A DNA stretch of 46,912 bases from CANLBN01 sp050298695. Lineage in GTDB: Bacteria > Pseudomonadota > Gammaproteobacteria > Pseudomonadales > Cellvibrionaceae. The DNA is taken from contig JBNKUQ010000013.1 of NCBI GenBank assembly GCA_050298695.1, positions 1 through 46,912 on the forward strand, read 5' to 3'. Shown here in pieces: positions 8,254 to 16,344 of the stretch; position 1 is the first letter of the stretch, and every line of letters begins with the position of its first letter. Position numbers and translations under genes: made by a program. The notes under the pieces were generated by a model. That model was not told where the DNA came from, made no database searches, and saw nothing but the letters and a program-made list of their open reading frames with translations.

Positions 8254-9882
8254 ATGAAAAAGCGGTACATTATTGTTCTCCTTGCGGGCTTGTTCTGTTG
8301 TATTAACTTGACCTTTGCTTCGGATACGAAGTTTTCATCAAAAAAAGAGAAGGGCTCGGTAGGAATAGGTCTGAATGGTATCTCTGACTGGTCTAGTCAA
8401 TTCCCCTTTCTTGACCTGATGAAGCAGGGGCGAGAATGGTTCGACTGGAATCAAGGCTCAACAAAAGGTATCGCCTTGGATAAGCATGGTTGGGTGACAT
8501 CTATTGCTCGTGGTGTTCGGCCTGAAACAGTTTTTCTCACAACCAATGAGGGAGCGCCAATCGTTTATAAGCACTACATTGTCCGCTGGGAAGGAAAAGG
8601 CCGAGTCAGTTATGGTGGCTGCGCACGAAAAGTGGGTAGTGCTCATGGTGGCGATCGCATAGTCGTTGGTGAAAATGAGTGCTTTCTGGGGTTAGATGCC
8701 GTTGATGAGAGTGACCCTATTCGCAATATCACTATTGTTCCAGAAAAACATGTGGATGCCTTTGATCGGGGGGAGATATTTAATCCCGATTTTATTGAAA
8801 AAATACAACAATTCCGTGCTCTCAGATTTATGGATTGGATGAATACCAATGGTTCTGAACAACAGTACTGGGCGGATAGGCCGCATCCTGATGACCGCAG
8901 CTATGTTGGAAAAGGTGTACCGGTAGAAGTGATGATTCAATTGGCCAATAAAGTCATGGCTGACCCTTGGTTTAATATGCCTCATAAAGCGGATTCTGAG
9001 TACATAAAGGCTTTCTCAGGTTTAGTGAAGACGCAATTAAATCCTGAGCTGAGGGTTTATGTGGAATATTCTAATGAAACATGGAACTGGATCTTTTCTC
9101 AGACGCGTTATGCCCTAGAAATGGCAAAGAAACAGTTTGGTGTTGAGGGTGATGCTTTTATGCAATGGAATGGTATGCGTACTGCACAAATGTGTGATAT
9201 CTGGAAGCGAGATGTCTTTGGTGACAGTGAAGAGCGTATAGTTTGCGTATTAGGCGCGCAACTAGGTTGGCCCGGATTAGAGCAGGCGGCGCTAGATTGC
9301 CCTCTATGGGTTAAGCAGGGAAATAAACCCTGTGTAGATCATGGAATTGATGTTATTGCTGTTGCGGGATATTTTTCAGGTTGTTTAAATGGTGGTGAGG
9401 ATAAGCGGCATCAGGCGCTTATTATCGAGTGGGCTAAGCAACAAGAAAAGGGCTTACAGAAAGCCTATGAGCAGGTTCTAGATGGTCGTTATTTTGAGTG
9501 TGAAGATTCGCTCACTCAGGTTAAAAAGCACTATGAATATTTTGCGAAACAGGCTAAAAAAAGGGGATTGAGTGTTGCCGCTTACGAAGGTGGTCAGCAT
9601 ATTACTAGCAATTTAGGGGAAACCCAGGATGATGAGCGTTTTTCAGCTCTTCATATTAAGTTAAACCGTAGCCAGTATATGAAGGGGCTGTATGAAGTGA
9701 ATTTTACTCATTGGAAGGAAGCGGGAGGATCACTATTTATGCACTTTGTAGATGCCTCTCAGTATTCTAAACATGGTAGTTGGGGGGCTCTAGAGTATAT
9801 TACCCAAGAAACTTCTCCCAAGTGGGAGGCTTTACTGCAATTTAATCAAACTCCTTGTTGGTGGGAAGATTGTGCTCTTTAA
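8254..9882 (+). CDS. Secreted clan GH-A-like putative glycoside hydrolase of the EPS locus
   Basis: This 542-residue exported protein has a signal peptide of about 22 residues (cleavage near TFA-S). I do not recognise a named family. YVEYSNETWNWIF, with an Asn-Glu pair at N274-E275, and AAYEGGQHI, with E445, have the spacing and context of the acid/base and nucleophile glutamates of clan GH-A TIM-barrel glycosidases. Several cysteine pairs (for example CARKVGS and ALDCPLW...KPCVDHG) suggest a disulphide-stabilised periplasmic or extracellular enzyme. It heads an EPS export cluster, so it may trim or release the polymer; the substrate is unknown. Translation starts at ATG 8254 behind GGGG at 8244-8247. 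The next gene shares an unusual motif around its own start codon. Confidence 0.7.
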   Translation: MKKRYIIVLLAGLFCCINLTFASDTKFSSKKEKGSVGIGLNGISDWSSQFPFLDLMKQGREWFDWNQGSTKGIALDKHGWVTSIARGVRPETVFLTTNEGAPIVYKHYIVRWEGKGRVSYGGCARKVGSAHGGDRIVVGENECFLGLDAVDESDPIRNITIVPEKHVDAFDRGEIFNPDFIEKIQQFRALRFMDWMNTNGSEQQYWADRPHPDDRSYVGKGVPVEVMIQLANKVMADPWFNMPHKADSEYIKAFSGLVKTQLNPELRVYVEYSNETWNWIFSQTRYALEMAKKQFGVEGDAFMQWNGMRTAQMCDIWKRDVFGDSEERIVCVLGAQLGWPGLEQAALDCPLWVKQGNKPCVDHGIDVIAVAGYFSGCLNGGEDKRHQALIIEWAKQQEKGLQKAYEQVLDGRYFECEDSLTQVKKHYEYFAKQAKKRGLSVAAYEGGQHITSNLGETQDDERFSALHIKLNRSQYMKGLYEVNFTHWKEAGGSLFMHFVDASQYSKHGSWGALEYITQETSPKWEALLQFNQTPCWWEDCAL

Positions 9883-10002
9883 GTATCAGCTAGAGCTAAT
9901 GAAATTGCCGGGTATCTATTCGTGTCTTGGGCCTTTATCCAAGATTAAACGGTCAAAAGTGTAGCTAGGTAGTAAGTCTTGTGGTCCTCGAAGTCGAATA
10001 TT

Positions 10003-10011
10003 TGCTATACT
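10003..10011 (+). promoter_or_regulatory. Extended -10 promoter candidate for the EPS export genes
   Basis: TGC-TATACT is an extended -10 element (TGn at 10003-10005, TATACT at 10006-10011). No good -35 box lies at the usual distance, which is common for this promoter type. It is followed by a GC-rich discriminator and would give a leader of about 55 nt before the ATG at 10075. Confidence 0.45.
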
Positions 10012-10074
10012 CCGGCGCTTTACCACGTTAGTAGTGGCAGTATTTAAGGATTTGCGTTTAATACGGGTTCGTCA

Positions 10075-11295
10075 ATGAAAAAGCGATTTAACATGGCTCA
10101 CATAAAGGCAAATTATGCCTTGCTGACTTTTTTCAGTGGTTTATTGGCTTTTTCTGGGGCTGCCATGTCTCAAACAGATCGCAGCATAGCTTTAGGTCCT
10201 TTTGATCTGAATGCTTCTGTTCTCTTGAAGTATGCAGAAGACGATAATTTGTATCAATCCCGAGAAGCCGATGCTGTTGAGACTTCGGTATATACAGTTT
10301 TGCCAACCTTCGGATTGTTGTTCGACAATGGTGTCAGTGGTTTAGCGCTGAACTATGCCCTCGAAGACGTCACATTCTCTGAGGCGGATGGGTCTAATTA
10401 TACTGACCAGCACCTCAGCCTCGTCACTGGAACTTTGATAGGTGATATCCATCGACTAGAGTTTAGTAGCGATATAACGGAAACACATGAACGACAAGCT
10501 GTAGCAGATTCCCCCAGTAATAGCGACCCTGGTTCTACGGTGGAAGATCGGCGTTTGGATTATTTTAAAGATATTGATTATCAACTGACCTACCGATTGG
10601 GTAATGACGAATCTTTGCTTAATCTTAGTTTAGAAGCCGGTCAGTTTGAACGAGAGTATTATGATAATCGCTCTGTTACACGGGCTTATGATCGCGAAGA
10701 GTCGAGGTGGGCGTCTACACTCACCTGGAATGTTTCTCCTGATTTAAGCGTTGGTGTTACGTATGCGGAAACAGAAATTGAGTACGTTATTGTCAATCCG
10801 TCTCGAGATGGTGATGAGAGCGTTACCGCGCTGACATTAGTGTGGAAGCCTTCAGAAGTTCTTTCGGCTGATATCCAGGTGGGGCGGGTGCGTCGAGAGA
10901 GTGATGATAACGACACTAACGATAGTGATTATAGGGATATTAACTTAAGGTGGTCAGTATTAAGTTATTCGGTGATTACTTTAAGTGCTGCAAGCTATCT
11001 CGATGAGTCGGCCACGGAGAATGGTAGTTTTACCCTGCTTGAATCTATAGGTATTGCATGGGCGCATGATTGGACTGAACGCTTACGTACAGAGTTAAGT
11101 TTTGAAGATGCCACCATTGATTATCTAGATGATACTCGTCAAGATGACAGCCAGGAACTTTATGCGCATCTTAGTTATCAATTTAGAGAGCGCGTCAATG
11201 TCGGTGTTTTTTATGAAAAAAATGATCGTCATTCAAATAGTTTTGAAGACTATGACCAAGTTATTTATGGTATCGATTTGCTTTTGCAGTTGTAA
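10075..11295 (+). CDS. EPS-associated outer-membrane beta-barrel protein
   Basis: This 406-residue exported protein has an N-terminal signal region (hydrophobic LLTFFSGLLAFSGAAM, then SQTDRS). The rest is made of alternating-polarity beta strands rich in Tyr, Thr, Ser and Asp. It has no cytoplasmic motif and ends in an aromatic/hydrophobic strand (YGIDLLLQL), as outer-membrane barrels do. Such barrels occur next to Wza/Wzc homologues in many EPS and exosortase-type loci, where they probably provide or support an outer-membrane exit channel. The gene comes directly before the polysaccharide-export lipoprotein. The start ATG lies within a GTTTAATACGGG...ATGAAAAAGCG motif also present at the gene at 8254. 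The family assignment rests on composition and context. Confidence 0.7.
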   Translation: MKKRFNMAHIKANYALLTFFSGLLAFSGAAMSQTDRSIALGPFDLNASVLLKYAEDDNLYQSREADAVETSVYTVLPTFGLLFDNGVSGLALNYALEDVTFSEADGSNYTDQHLSLVTGTLIGDIHRLEFSSDITETHERQAVADSPSNSDPGSTVEDRRLDYFKDIDYQLTYRLGNDESLLNLSLEAGQFEREYYDNRSVTRAYDREESRWASTLTWNVSPDLSVGVTYAETEIEYVIVNPSRDGDESVTALTLVWKPSEVLSADIQVGRVRRESDDNDTNDSDYRDINLRWSVLSYSVITLSAASYLDESATENGSFTLLESIGIAWAHDWTERLRTELSFEDATIDYLDDTRQDDSQELYAHLSYQFRERVNVGVFYEKNDRHSNSFEDYDQVIYGIDLLLQL

Positions 11296-11357
11296 TTGCA
11301 ATGGCGGTGCCGCGAAAGAAATTTTAGTGAATATTTTTGAGTAGGTGTTATTTGATT

Positions 11358-11978
11358 ATGTCTGATGTAATTCATCGTTTTGTGACGACCCGCTCTGTAT
11401 GTATCATCGCTCTTTTTTTTATGTTAGGTGCGTGTGGTGCTCAGCCATCAGTTGATGATCGTCCTTCGCCATCTCAGAGTGATTCGGTACAAGCCGAAAA
11501 GCATGAACAAGTAATCGCGCAAAGTTATCGTTTAGCTTCAGGGGATAGCGTCAGTATTGTGGTGTTTGGAGAGCAAGAGTTAAGTTTGGATGTAGTGCTG
11601 AATCAAGCAGGCACTTTTACCTACCCCTATCTTGGTCAATTAACCGTGCTTAATAAAACCATCCAAGATGTTCAGGATATGATTACCGAAGGTTTGAGTA
11701 ATGGATATTTAGTTAACCCTAAAGTCAGCGTGACAATAGGTAGCTTTCGTGAAATTTATATTGGTGGTGAGGTCGAACAGGCGGGTAACTTTACCTTTCA
11801 GCCTGGTCTAACGGTAGGTAAGGCGATTGTTTTAGCCGGTGGATTTACTGAAAGAGCGGCGCAAAGTCGTATTTATGTTGTTTCCGAAGGTGAAGATAGT
11901 TCAAAACCCGTTAGAGTCTCTATGGATTATTTGCTAAAGCCTGGTGATGTTGTTACGGTAAAGCGGCGCTTTTTTTAA
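11358..11978 (+). CDS. Polysaccharide export lipoprotein, Wza/EpsA-like
   Basis: This outer-membrane lipoprotein belongs to the polysaccharide export family. The start chosen is ATG 11358; in-frame TTG codons at 11337 and 11352 are less convincing. The N-terminus has a lipobox LGAC, so C26 should be lipidated. A Poly_export domain follows (YRLASGDSVSIVVFGEQELS, about residues 60-80, then TYPYLGQLTV), then an SLBB-type segment (IYIGGEVEQAGNF). At 206 residues it is shorter than E. coli Wza (379) and lacks the C-terminal membrane-spanning helix region, as do many environmental EPS loci with a separate barrel protein. It follows such a barrel gene and precedes the Wzc-like gene. Confidence 0.88.
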   Translation: MSDVIHRFVTTRSVCIIALFFMLGACGAQPSVDDRPSPSQSDSVQAEKHEQVIAQSYRLASGDSVSIVVFGEQELSLDVVLNQAGTFTYPYLGQLTVLNKTIQDVQDMITEGLSNGYLVNPKVSVTIGSFREIYIGGEVEQAGNFTFQPGLTVGKAIVLAGGFTERAAQSRIYVVSEGEDSSKPVRVSMDYLLKPGDVVTVKRRFF

Positions 11979-12082
11979 CTTTTTATTTTTTGTGTATGTA
12001 TAAGAGCAATTTGAGCCTTTATATTTACTTTTTGTTTATTTGACTTTCGTTTACTTTTTTTCTTTTTATTGGGTGTATTTTA

Positions 12083-14323
12083 ATGGATACGGCAAATTCT
12101 CCTTTTGGTGTGCCTGGCCAAGGTGGTGGCGAAACCTTAGATTTTTCCCACTACTTGCGTCTGCTATTGCATAACAAGTGGAAAATAATTGCATTTGTCT
12201 TTGTGGTAACGGCTATCACTATTGTGTTGGTGAAGCCACTGCGGTCAGTCTATCAAGCACAGACAACCGTTATTATCGAAACGGCACGTAATAATATCGT
12301 AGATGTACAAGATGTTTATGGTTCTTCGTCACAAAACCGTGAATACTTTGCTACGCAGTATCGAATTATTCAATCTCGAGCGTTGATTGAAAAAGTCATT
12401 GACCGTTTGAATCTCACTAAGCATCCCGAATATGATCCTCGTCAGCAACAAGAACAGGGGACATTTTTAAGTGTTAAAAATTTCATCGGTTTTTTTAAAA
12501 AAACCGATGATTCTCAAAAAGTCACTGACGATGAGTCGCGAGTGAGTGACGAAGAGAGTGAGGCAAATATTCGCCGAGATGTCATTGATGTCTTTCAGGG
12601 AAGTTTAGCCGTTGAACCTCTTTATGGCACCTTGCTAGTTAATATCAGCTATAAATCTCATGACCCTGACTTGGCCGCGACCATCGTTAATACCATTGCC
12701 GATGTGTATATTGAAAGCTACTTAGAGGCTCGCTTAGAGGTAGCTAAGAAAGCAACCTCTTGGTTGAGTGATCGTTTGGGAGAGTTAAGACAAAACTTGC
12801 AAGATTCCGAAGAGCGCTTGCAAGAATATCGAGAAAGTGAGAAGTTGGTTGATGTTCAAGGTGTTCGCACTTTGGATTCTGCTGAGCTTGTGCAGTTACG
12901 TGAAGATTATATTGATGCGCGTCAGCGGCGGACAGAAGCCCAGGCAATTTACGAACAAGTGAAGGGTTATGAGTCTTTATCAACGGACCAGTTGTTGGCG
13001 ATACCCAGCATATTAAACAGTCCTATTATTCAACGTTTGGTTGAAATGAAAAGTGCCTCTGACCGCCGAGTGGCTGAATTGAGACAGCGTTATGGTCAGC
13101 AACATCCTTCGATGCAAGCGGCTTTGTCTGAACAGACTGAAGTTGAGAGTGATCTCAACACACGTTTGCGTACAGTAGCGCGAGGAATTTATTCTAACTA
13201 TCAAGCCGCTTTGCGTGCTGAGCGAGCTCTTTCTGGGCAAATTAGCAATACCCGGAATCGTTTGCAAAACGTTAGTCGTAAAGAAGTAAAGTTGCGTGAG
13301 CTTGAGCGTGAAGTAGAAACTAATAGACAGTTGTACGATTTGTTTTTGAGTCGAGGAAAGGAGTCTGACGAATCAAGTAAGATTGAAGAGCCACCTGCTC
13401 GAGTGATTGATGCTGCGATCCCGCCTATTTACCCTATTGGGCCAAATAAAAAGAAGTTTGTTATGGCTGCTTTTGTTTTATCTGGGGCCTTAATTATTGG
13501 TTTGATCGTGTTGCTGGATTTATTAGACTCCAGTGTTAGAACGGCGGATGATGTTGAGAACAAATTACATGCGCCGATGTTGGGTTTTTTGCCGCTCGAT
13601 AAGAATAATAAAAGCGAGTATGCGTTCCGCGCATTTGTGAACCAAAATGATAAAAGTGGTTTTGCTGAAGCGATTCGAACGATTCGCACCAGTCTGGTTC
13701 TTTCTAGCTTAGATAACCCATTCAAAACAATTGTAGTTACCTCGTCTATTCCAGGAGAAGGAAAGTCTACGGTTTCTCTAAATATCGCGGAAGCCCTAGG
13801 GCAAATGGAAAAGGTTTTATTAATTGACGCTGATATGCGTAGGCCGACAATGTCGAAAGCATTAGGTTTAGCACAAACGACAATGGGGCTGTCTAATCTT
13901 ATCGCAGGAAAAGCAAAGCTTGAAAATTGTATTCATCGTTTATCAGACTCTGAGATTGATGTGATTGTATCTGGGGTAATTCCCAACAACCCTTTAGAGT
14001 TAATCGGCTCTAAACAATTTAAAGCCTTGCTGGAAACACTTAAAGAGCAGTACGATCGCATTATTATTGATTCTGCGCCTATCCATGTTGTGAGTGATGC
14101 GCAGGTTCTGTCTTCTTATGCGGACTCCCTTATTTATATCGTGAAATCTAATTCAATACCGGTAGGGATCGCGGCGAAAGGAATTAAACTATTACGTTCG
14201 GTAAATGCGCCTTTAACGGGTGTTGTGCTTAATCAAGTAGATATTAATAAAGCTAGTCAATATGACAGTTTTTATGGAATTTATAAGGAATATTCATATA
14301 CCGCTGATTCCAAGTTGTTATAG
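12083..14323 (+). CDS. Polysaccharide co-polymerase / BY-kinase tyrosine autokinase (Wzc-like)
   Basis: This inner-membrane protein controls EPS chain length and export. The N-terminal Wzz domain begins near residue 15 and has a transmembrane helix at about 34-52. A long periplasmic coiled-coil region with heptad-like Glu/Arg/Leu spacing (about 210-440) follows, then a second transmembrane helix at about 455-475. The cytoplasmic BY-kinase domain has Walker A (IPGEGKST, 556-563), Walker A' (LLIDADMRRP) and Walker B (IIIDSAP). A C-terminal tyrosine cluster (YDSFYGIYKEYSY) is the likely autophosphorylation tail. The 104-bp spacer before it is T-rich and has no good Shine-Dalgarno sequence. A 28-bp perfect palindrome with T7 and A7 runs lies inside the gene at 12483-12510. 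Confidence 0.93.
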   Translation: MDTANSPFGVPGQGGGETLDFSHYLRLLLHNKWKIIAFVFVVTAITIVLVKPLRSVYQAQTTVIIETARNNIVDVQDVYGSSSQNREYFATQYRIIQSRALIEKVIDRLNLTKHPEYDPRQQQEQGTFLSVKNFIGFFKKTDDSQKVTDDESRVSDEESEANIRRDVIDVFQGSLAVEPLYGTLLVNISYKSHDPDLAATIVNTIADVYIESYLEARLEVAKKATSWLSDRLGELRQNLQDSEERLQEYRESEKLVDVQGVRTLDSAELVQLREDYIDARQRRTEAQAIYEQVKGYESLSTDQLLAIPSILNSPIIQRLVEMKSASDRRVAELRQRYGQQHPSMQAALSEQTEVESDLNTRLRTVARGIYSNYQAALRAERALSGQISNTRNRLQNVSRKEVKLRELEREVETNRQLYDLFLSRGKESDESSKIEEPPARVIDAAIPPIYPIGPNKKKFVMAAFVLSGALIIGLIVLLDLLDSSVRTADDVENKLHAPMLGFLPLDKNNKSEYAFRAFVNQNDKSGFAEAIRTIRTSLVLSSLDNPFKTIVVTSSIPGEGKSTVSLNIAEALGQMEKVLLIDADMRRPTMSKALGLAQTTMGLSNLIAGKAKLENCIHRLSDSEIDVIVSGVIPNNPLELIGSKQFKALLETLKEQYDRIIIDSAPIHVVSDAQVLSSYADSLIYIVKSNSIPVGIAAKGIKLLRSVNAPLTGVVLNQVDINKASQYDSFYGIYKEYSYTADSKLL
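12483..12510. repeat. 28-bp perfect palindrome with T7/A7 centre inside the wzc-like gene
   Basis: TCATCGG, seven T, seven A and CCGATGA form an uninterrupted palindrome around the centre 12496/12497. It encodes the local sequence FIGFFKKTDD in the Wzz-domain insert. The paired homopolymers are potential slippage sites, and the sequence could extrude as a cruciform. It may also be coincidental in A/T-rich DNA. Confidence 0.75.
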
Positions 14324-14347
14324 ATTTTTATTGTAGAGGTGTTAGGT

Positions 14348-15544
14348 TTGGATATTCTTTTTATTATATGTTGGTTAATATCCAGTTTTTTTGCTCTACT
14401 TTCTTTTATTTTTTGTATGGAGGTCGTTTTAGCTTATTTTAGTAAAGCTTCCTCGTCAATGTCTTGCGCTGTCACGACTGATGCCTCTCTTTCCGCTAGT
14501 GCAGCAATATTAATTCCCGCTCATAATGAAGCCGATGTGATTACTTGTACATTGGAGTCTCTTATTCCTCAATTGCGAACACAGGATGAATTGGTAGTTA
14601 TTGCCGATAATTGTACAGATGATACGGCAGCTATCGTAAAACAGTTTCCTGTAACTATTATCGAACGGAGTGATAGCGAAAGAAAAGGTAAGGGGTATGC
14701 GCTAAATTTTGGTATGGAATATCTCAAGTCTAAAAATATTGATGTAATCATCATGGTTGATGCCGATTGTATCCTTGAGCCTGGATCTAGAGATAAACTG
14801 GTTGATCAAGTGTTGAAAGAAGACCGCCCTATCCAAAGCTTGTATTTAATGCTCAACAATGGCCATGATGTCAGTTTGTCACAAAAAATCGCAGAGTTTA
14901 CCTGGCTTATTAAAAATAAAATTCGGCCATTAGGTCTACGTAGATTAAATGGCCCTTGTCAGTTGATGGGAACGGGTATGGCTTTTCCTGCTAAGCTACT
15001 TTCGAATGTTAATTTGGCCAGTGCTTGTATTGTTGAGGATATGAAATTAGGCCTTGATTTAGCAATCGCGGGTAGTGCTCCTAAATTTTTACCTGATGCC
15101 ATCGTTAAAAGTTATTTTCCTCAGCATGAGGAGGTTATTGAAGGGCAGCGATCACGGTGGATACATGGCCATTTGGAGATGATTTTTTCGTATGCTCCTA
15201 AATTAATAAAGTATGTTTGGGTTAAGCGCGATATTAACGCCTTATTGCTTTGCTTAGATTTAGTGGTACCTCCTCTAGTCTTATTATTCATAATTAATGT
15301 GATTTTATTGGCCTTTTCTACTTTTTTAGCTATTTTTAGTAATAACTTAATATTTGTTTTGCCTTTATTATCTGTGCTTGTTTTACTATTCTCTGTATGG
15401 CTGGCCTGGATTTGCGAAGGGCAAAAAATGGTTTCAGGTAAAGAGCTTCTTTGGGGAGTGATTTCCAAGGTGGGAACGTTGAGTGTCTATTTACACTTTA
15501 TAACGGATAGAAGGAGAGGATGGAACAAAACATCTAGGAAATAG
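14348..15544 (+). CDS. GT2 family processive-type glycosyltransferase, membrane-bound
   Basis: This is an inner-membrane glycosyltransferase of the GT2 cellulose/hyaluronan-synthase-like type. One N-terminal membrane helix (about residues 1-30) is followed by the catalytic domain: PAHNEADVI (nucleotide binding), VDADC (DxD metal/UDP-sugar site), VEDMKLGLDLAIAG (catalytic Asp region) and QRSRW (the QxxRW motif that binds the growing chain). Two or three C-terminal membrane helices follow (from about residue 300). TTG 14348 is preferred because GAGG at 14335-14338 is well spaced from it; GTG 14339 is possible but lies directly against the motif. It lies 24 bp after the autokinase, in the same operon. 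The sugar donor cannot be told from sequence. Confidence 0.88.
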   Translation: MDILFIICWLISSFFALLSFIFCMEVVLAYFSKASSSMSCAVTTDASLSASAAILIPAHNEADVITCTLESLIPQLRTQDELVVIADNCTDDTAAIVKQFPVTIIERSDSERKGKGYALNFGMEYLKSKNIDVIIMVDADCILEPGSRDKLVDQVLKEDRPIQSLYLMLNNGHDVSLSQKIAEFTWLIKNKIRPLGLRRLNGPCQLMGTGMAFPAKLLSNVNLASACIVEDMKLGLDLAIAGSAPKFLPDAIVKSYFPQHEEVIEGQRSRWIHGHLEMIFSYAPKLIKYVWVKRDINALLLCLDLVVPPLVLLFIINVILLAFSTFLAIFSNNLIFVLPLLSVLVLLFSVWLAWICEGQKMVSGKELLWGVISKVGTLSVYLHFITDRRRGWNKTSRK

Positions 15545-15583
15545 TAATTTCCTATAAGTTATGTGGTTTTAAATAATAATACT

Positions 15584-16327
15584 ATGAAGAAGAATAATAA
15601 AATTATGTCTGCTAATATTTATTTTGATGATATTTCCTTTTTTGATGCTGTAAATGAAGTCAAACAACTGTCGCGCTCCTCCTCTTTCTCTTATGTGGTA
15701 ACGCCTAATGTTGACCATATGCAGCGATTGGCATCATTTTCTGAAAGTAATCGTGGTCTACATGGTATCTATCAGCGAGCGGCTTTATCCTTATGTGATA
15801 GTCAAATACTCGATAAATTGCTGAGAATGAAGGGTAAAAAAATTAGAGAGATTGTTCCTGGTAGTACCTTGACACAATATTTATTTGATAATGAATTAAC
15901 AGGAAGCGATAAAATATTAATTGTTGGAGTTGAAGATAAATATATTCAAAGTTTGAGGAAAAAATACCCCCATCTAAATATCGAACATATCAACCCCTCG
16001 ATGGGTTTTATCAATAAAGAGGATGAAGTGGCAGCTTTGCTCGAAAAAATGAGTATAATTAATGCTAATTATATTTTCATCAGTGTCGGATCGCCAAGGC
16101 AAGAAATTTTAGCCAATAGAATGGCTGCGTTAGACTCGTTTGGGGGGGTTGGATTGTGTGTTGGTGCCTCTATTCTTTTTGTTGTTGGTGCTGAAAAGCG
16201 CGCTCCACAGCTTTTCCAAACCCTTCATTTGGAGTGGCTTTATCGAATCGTCCAAAACCCCAGACGTTTAACAGTGCGTTATGTTAAGAATTTTCTTTCT
16301 TTGCCCTCCATCATGAGATCACTATAG
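15584..16327 (+). CDS. WecG/TagA/CpsF family glycosyltransferase (GT26)
   Basis: This cytoplasmic-face enzyme transfers an N-acetylmannosamine-type or related sugar from a nucleotide donor to a lipid-linked acceptor. The family signature is clear: TPNVDHMQRL, with the conserved catalytic-region aspartate, and the C-terminal block CVGASILFVVGAEKRAP...LEWLYRIVQNPRR. Length (about 247 residues) matches WecG. The start is uncertain: GTG 15563, ATG 15584 and ATG 15605 are all in frame and none has a strong ribosome-binding site. 15584 gives an N-terminus of typical length. The neighbours are a GT2 enzyme and a polymerase/ligase-like membrane protein. Confidence 0.88.
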   Translation: MKKNNKIMSANIYFDDISFFDAVNEVKQLSRSSSFSYVVTPNVDHMQRLASFSESNRGLHGIYQRAALSLCDSQILDKLLRMKGKKIREIVPGSTLTQYLFDNELTGSDKILIVGVEDKYIQSLRKKYPHLNIEHINPSMGFINKEDEVAALLEKMSIINANYIFISVGSPRQEILANRMAALDSFGGVGLCVGASILFVVGAEKRAPQLFQTLHLEWLYRIVQNPRRLTVRYVKNFLSLPSIMRSL

Positions 16328-16344
16328 CCATAATGGAGTAACTC

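Noticed and set aside
12483..12510. Palindrome in the wzc-like gene as a transcription terminator
   Set aside because: The T run lies in the left arm rather than after a GC-rich stem, and the hairpin would have no loop-closing GC helix except the outer CATCGG, so an intrinsic terminator is unlikely.
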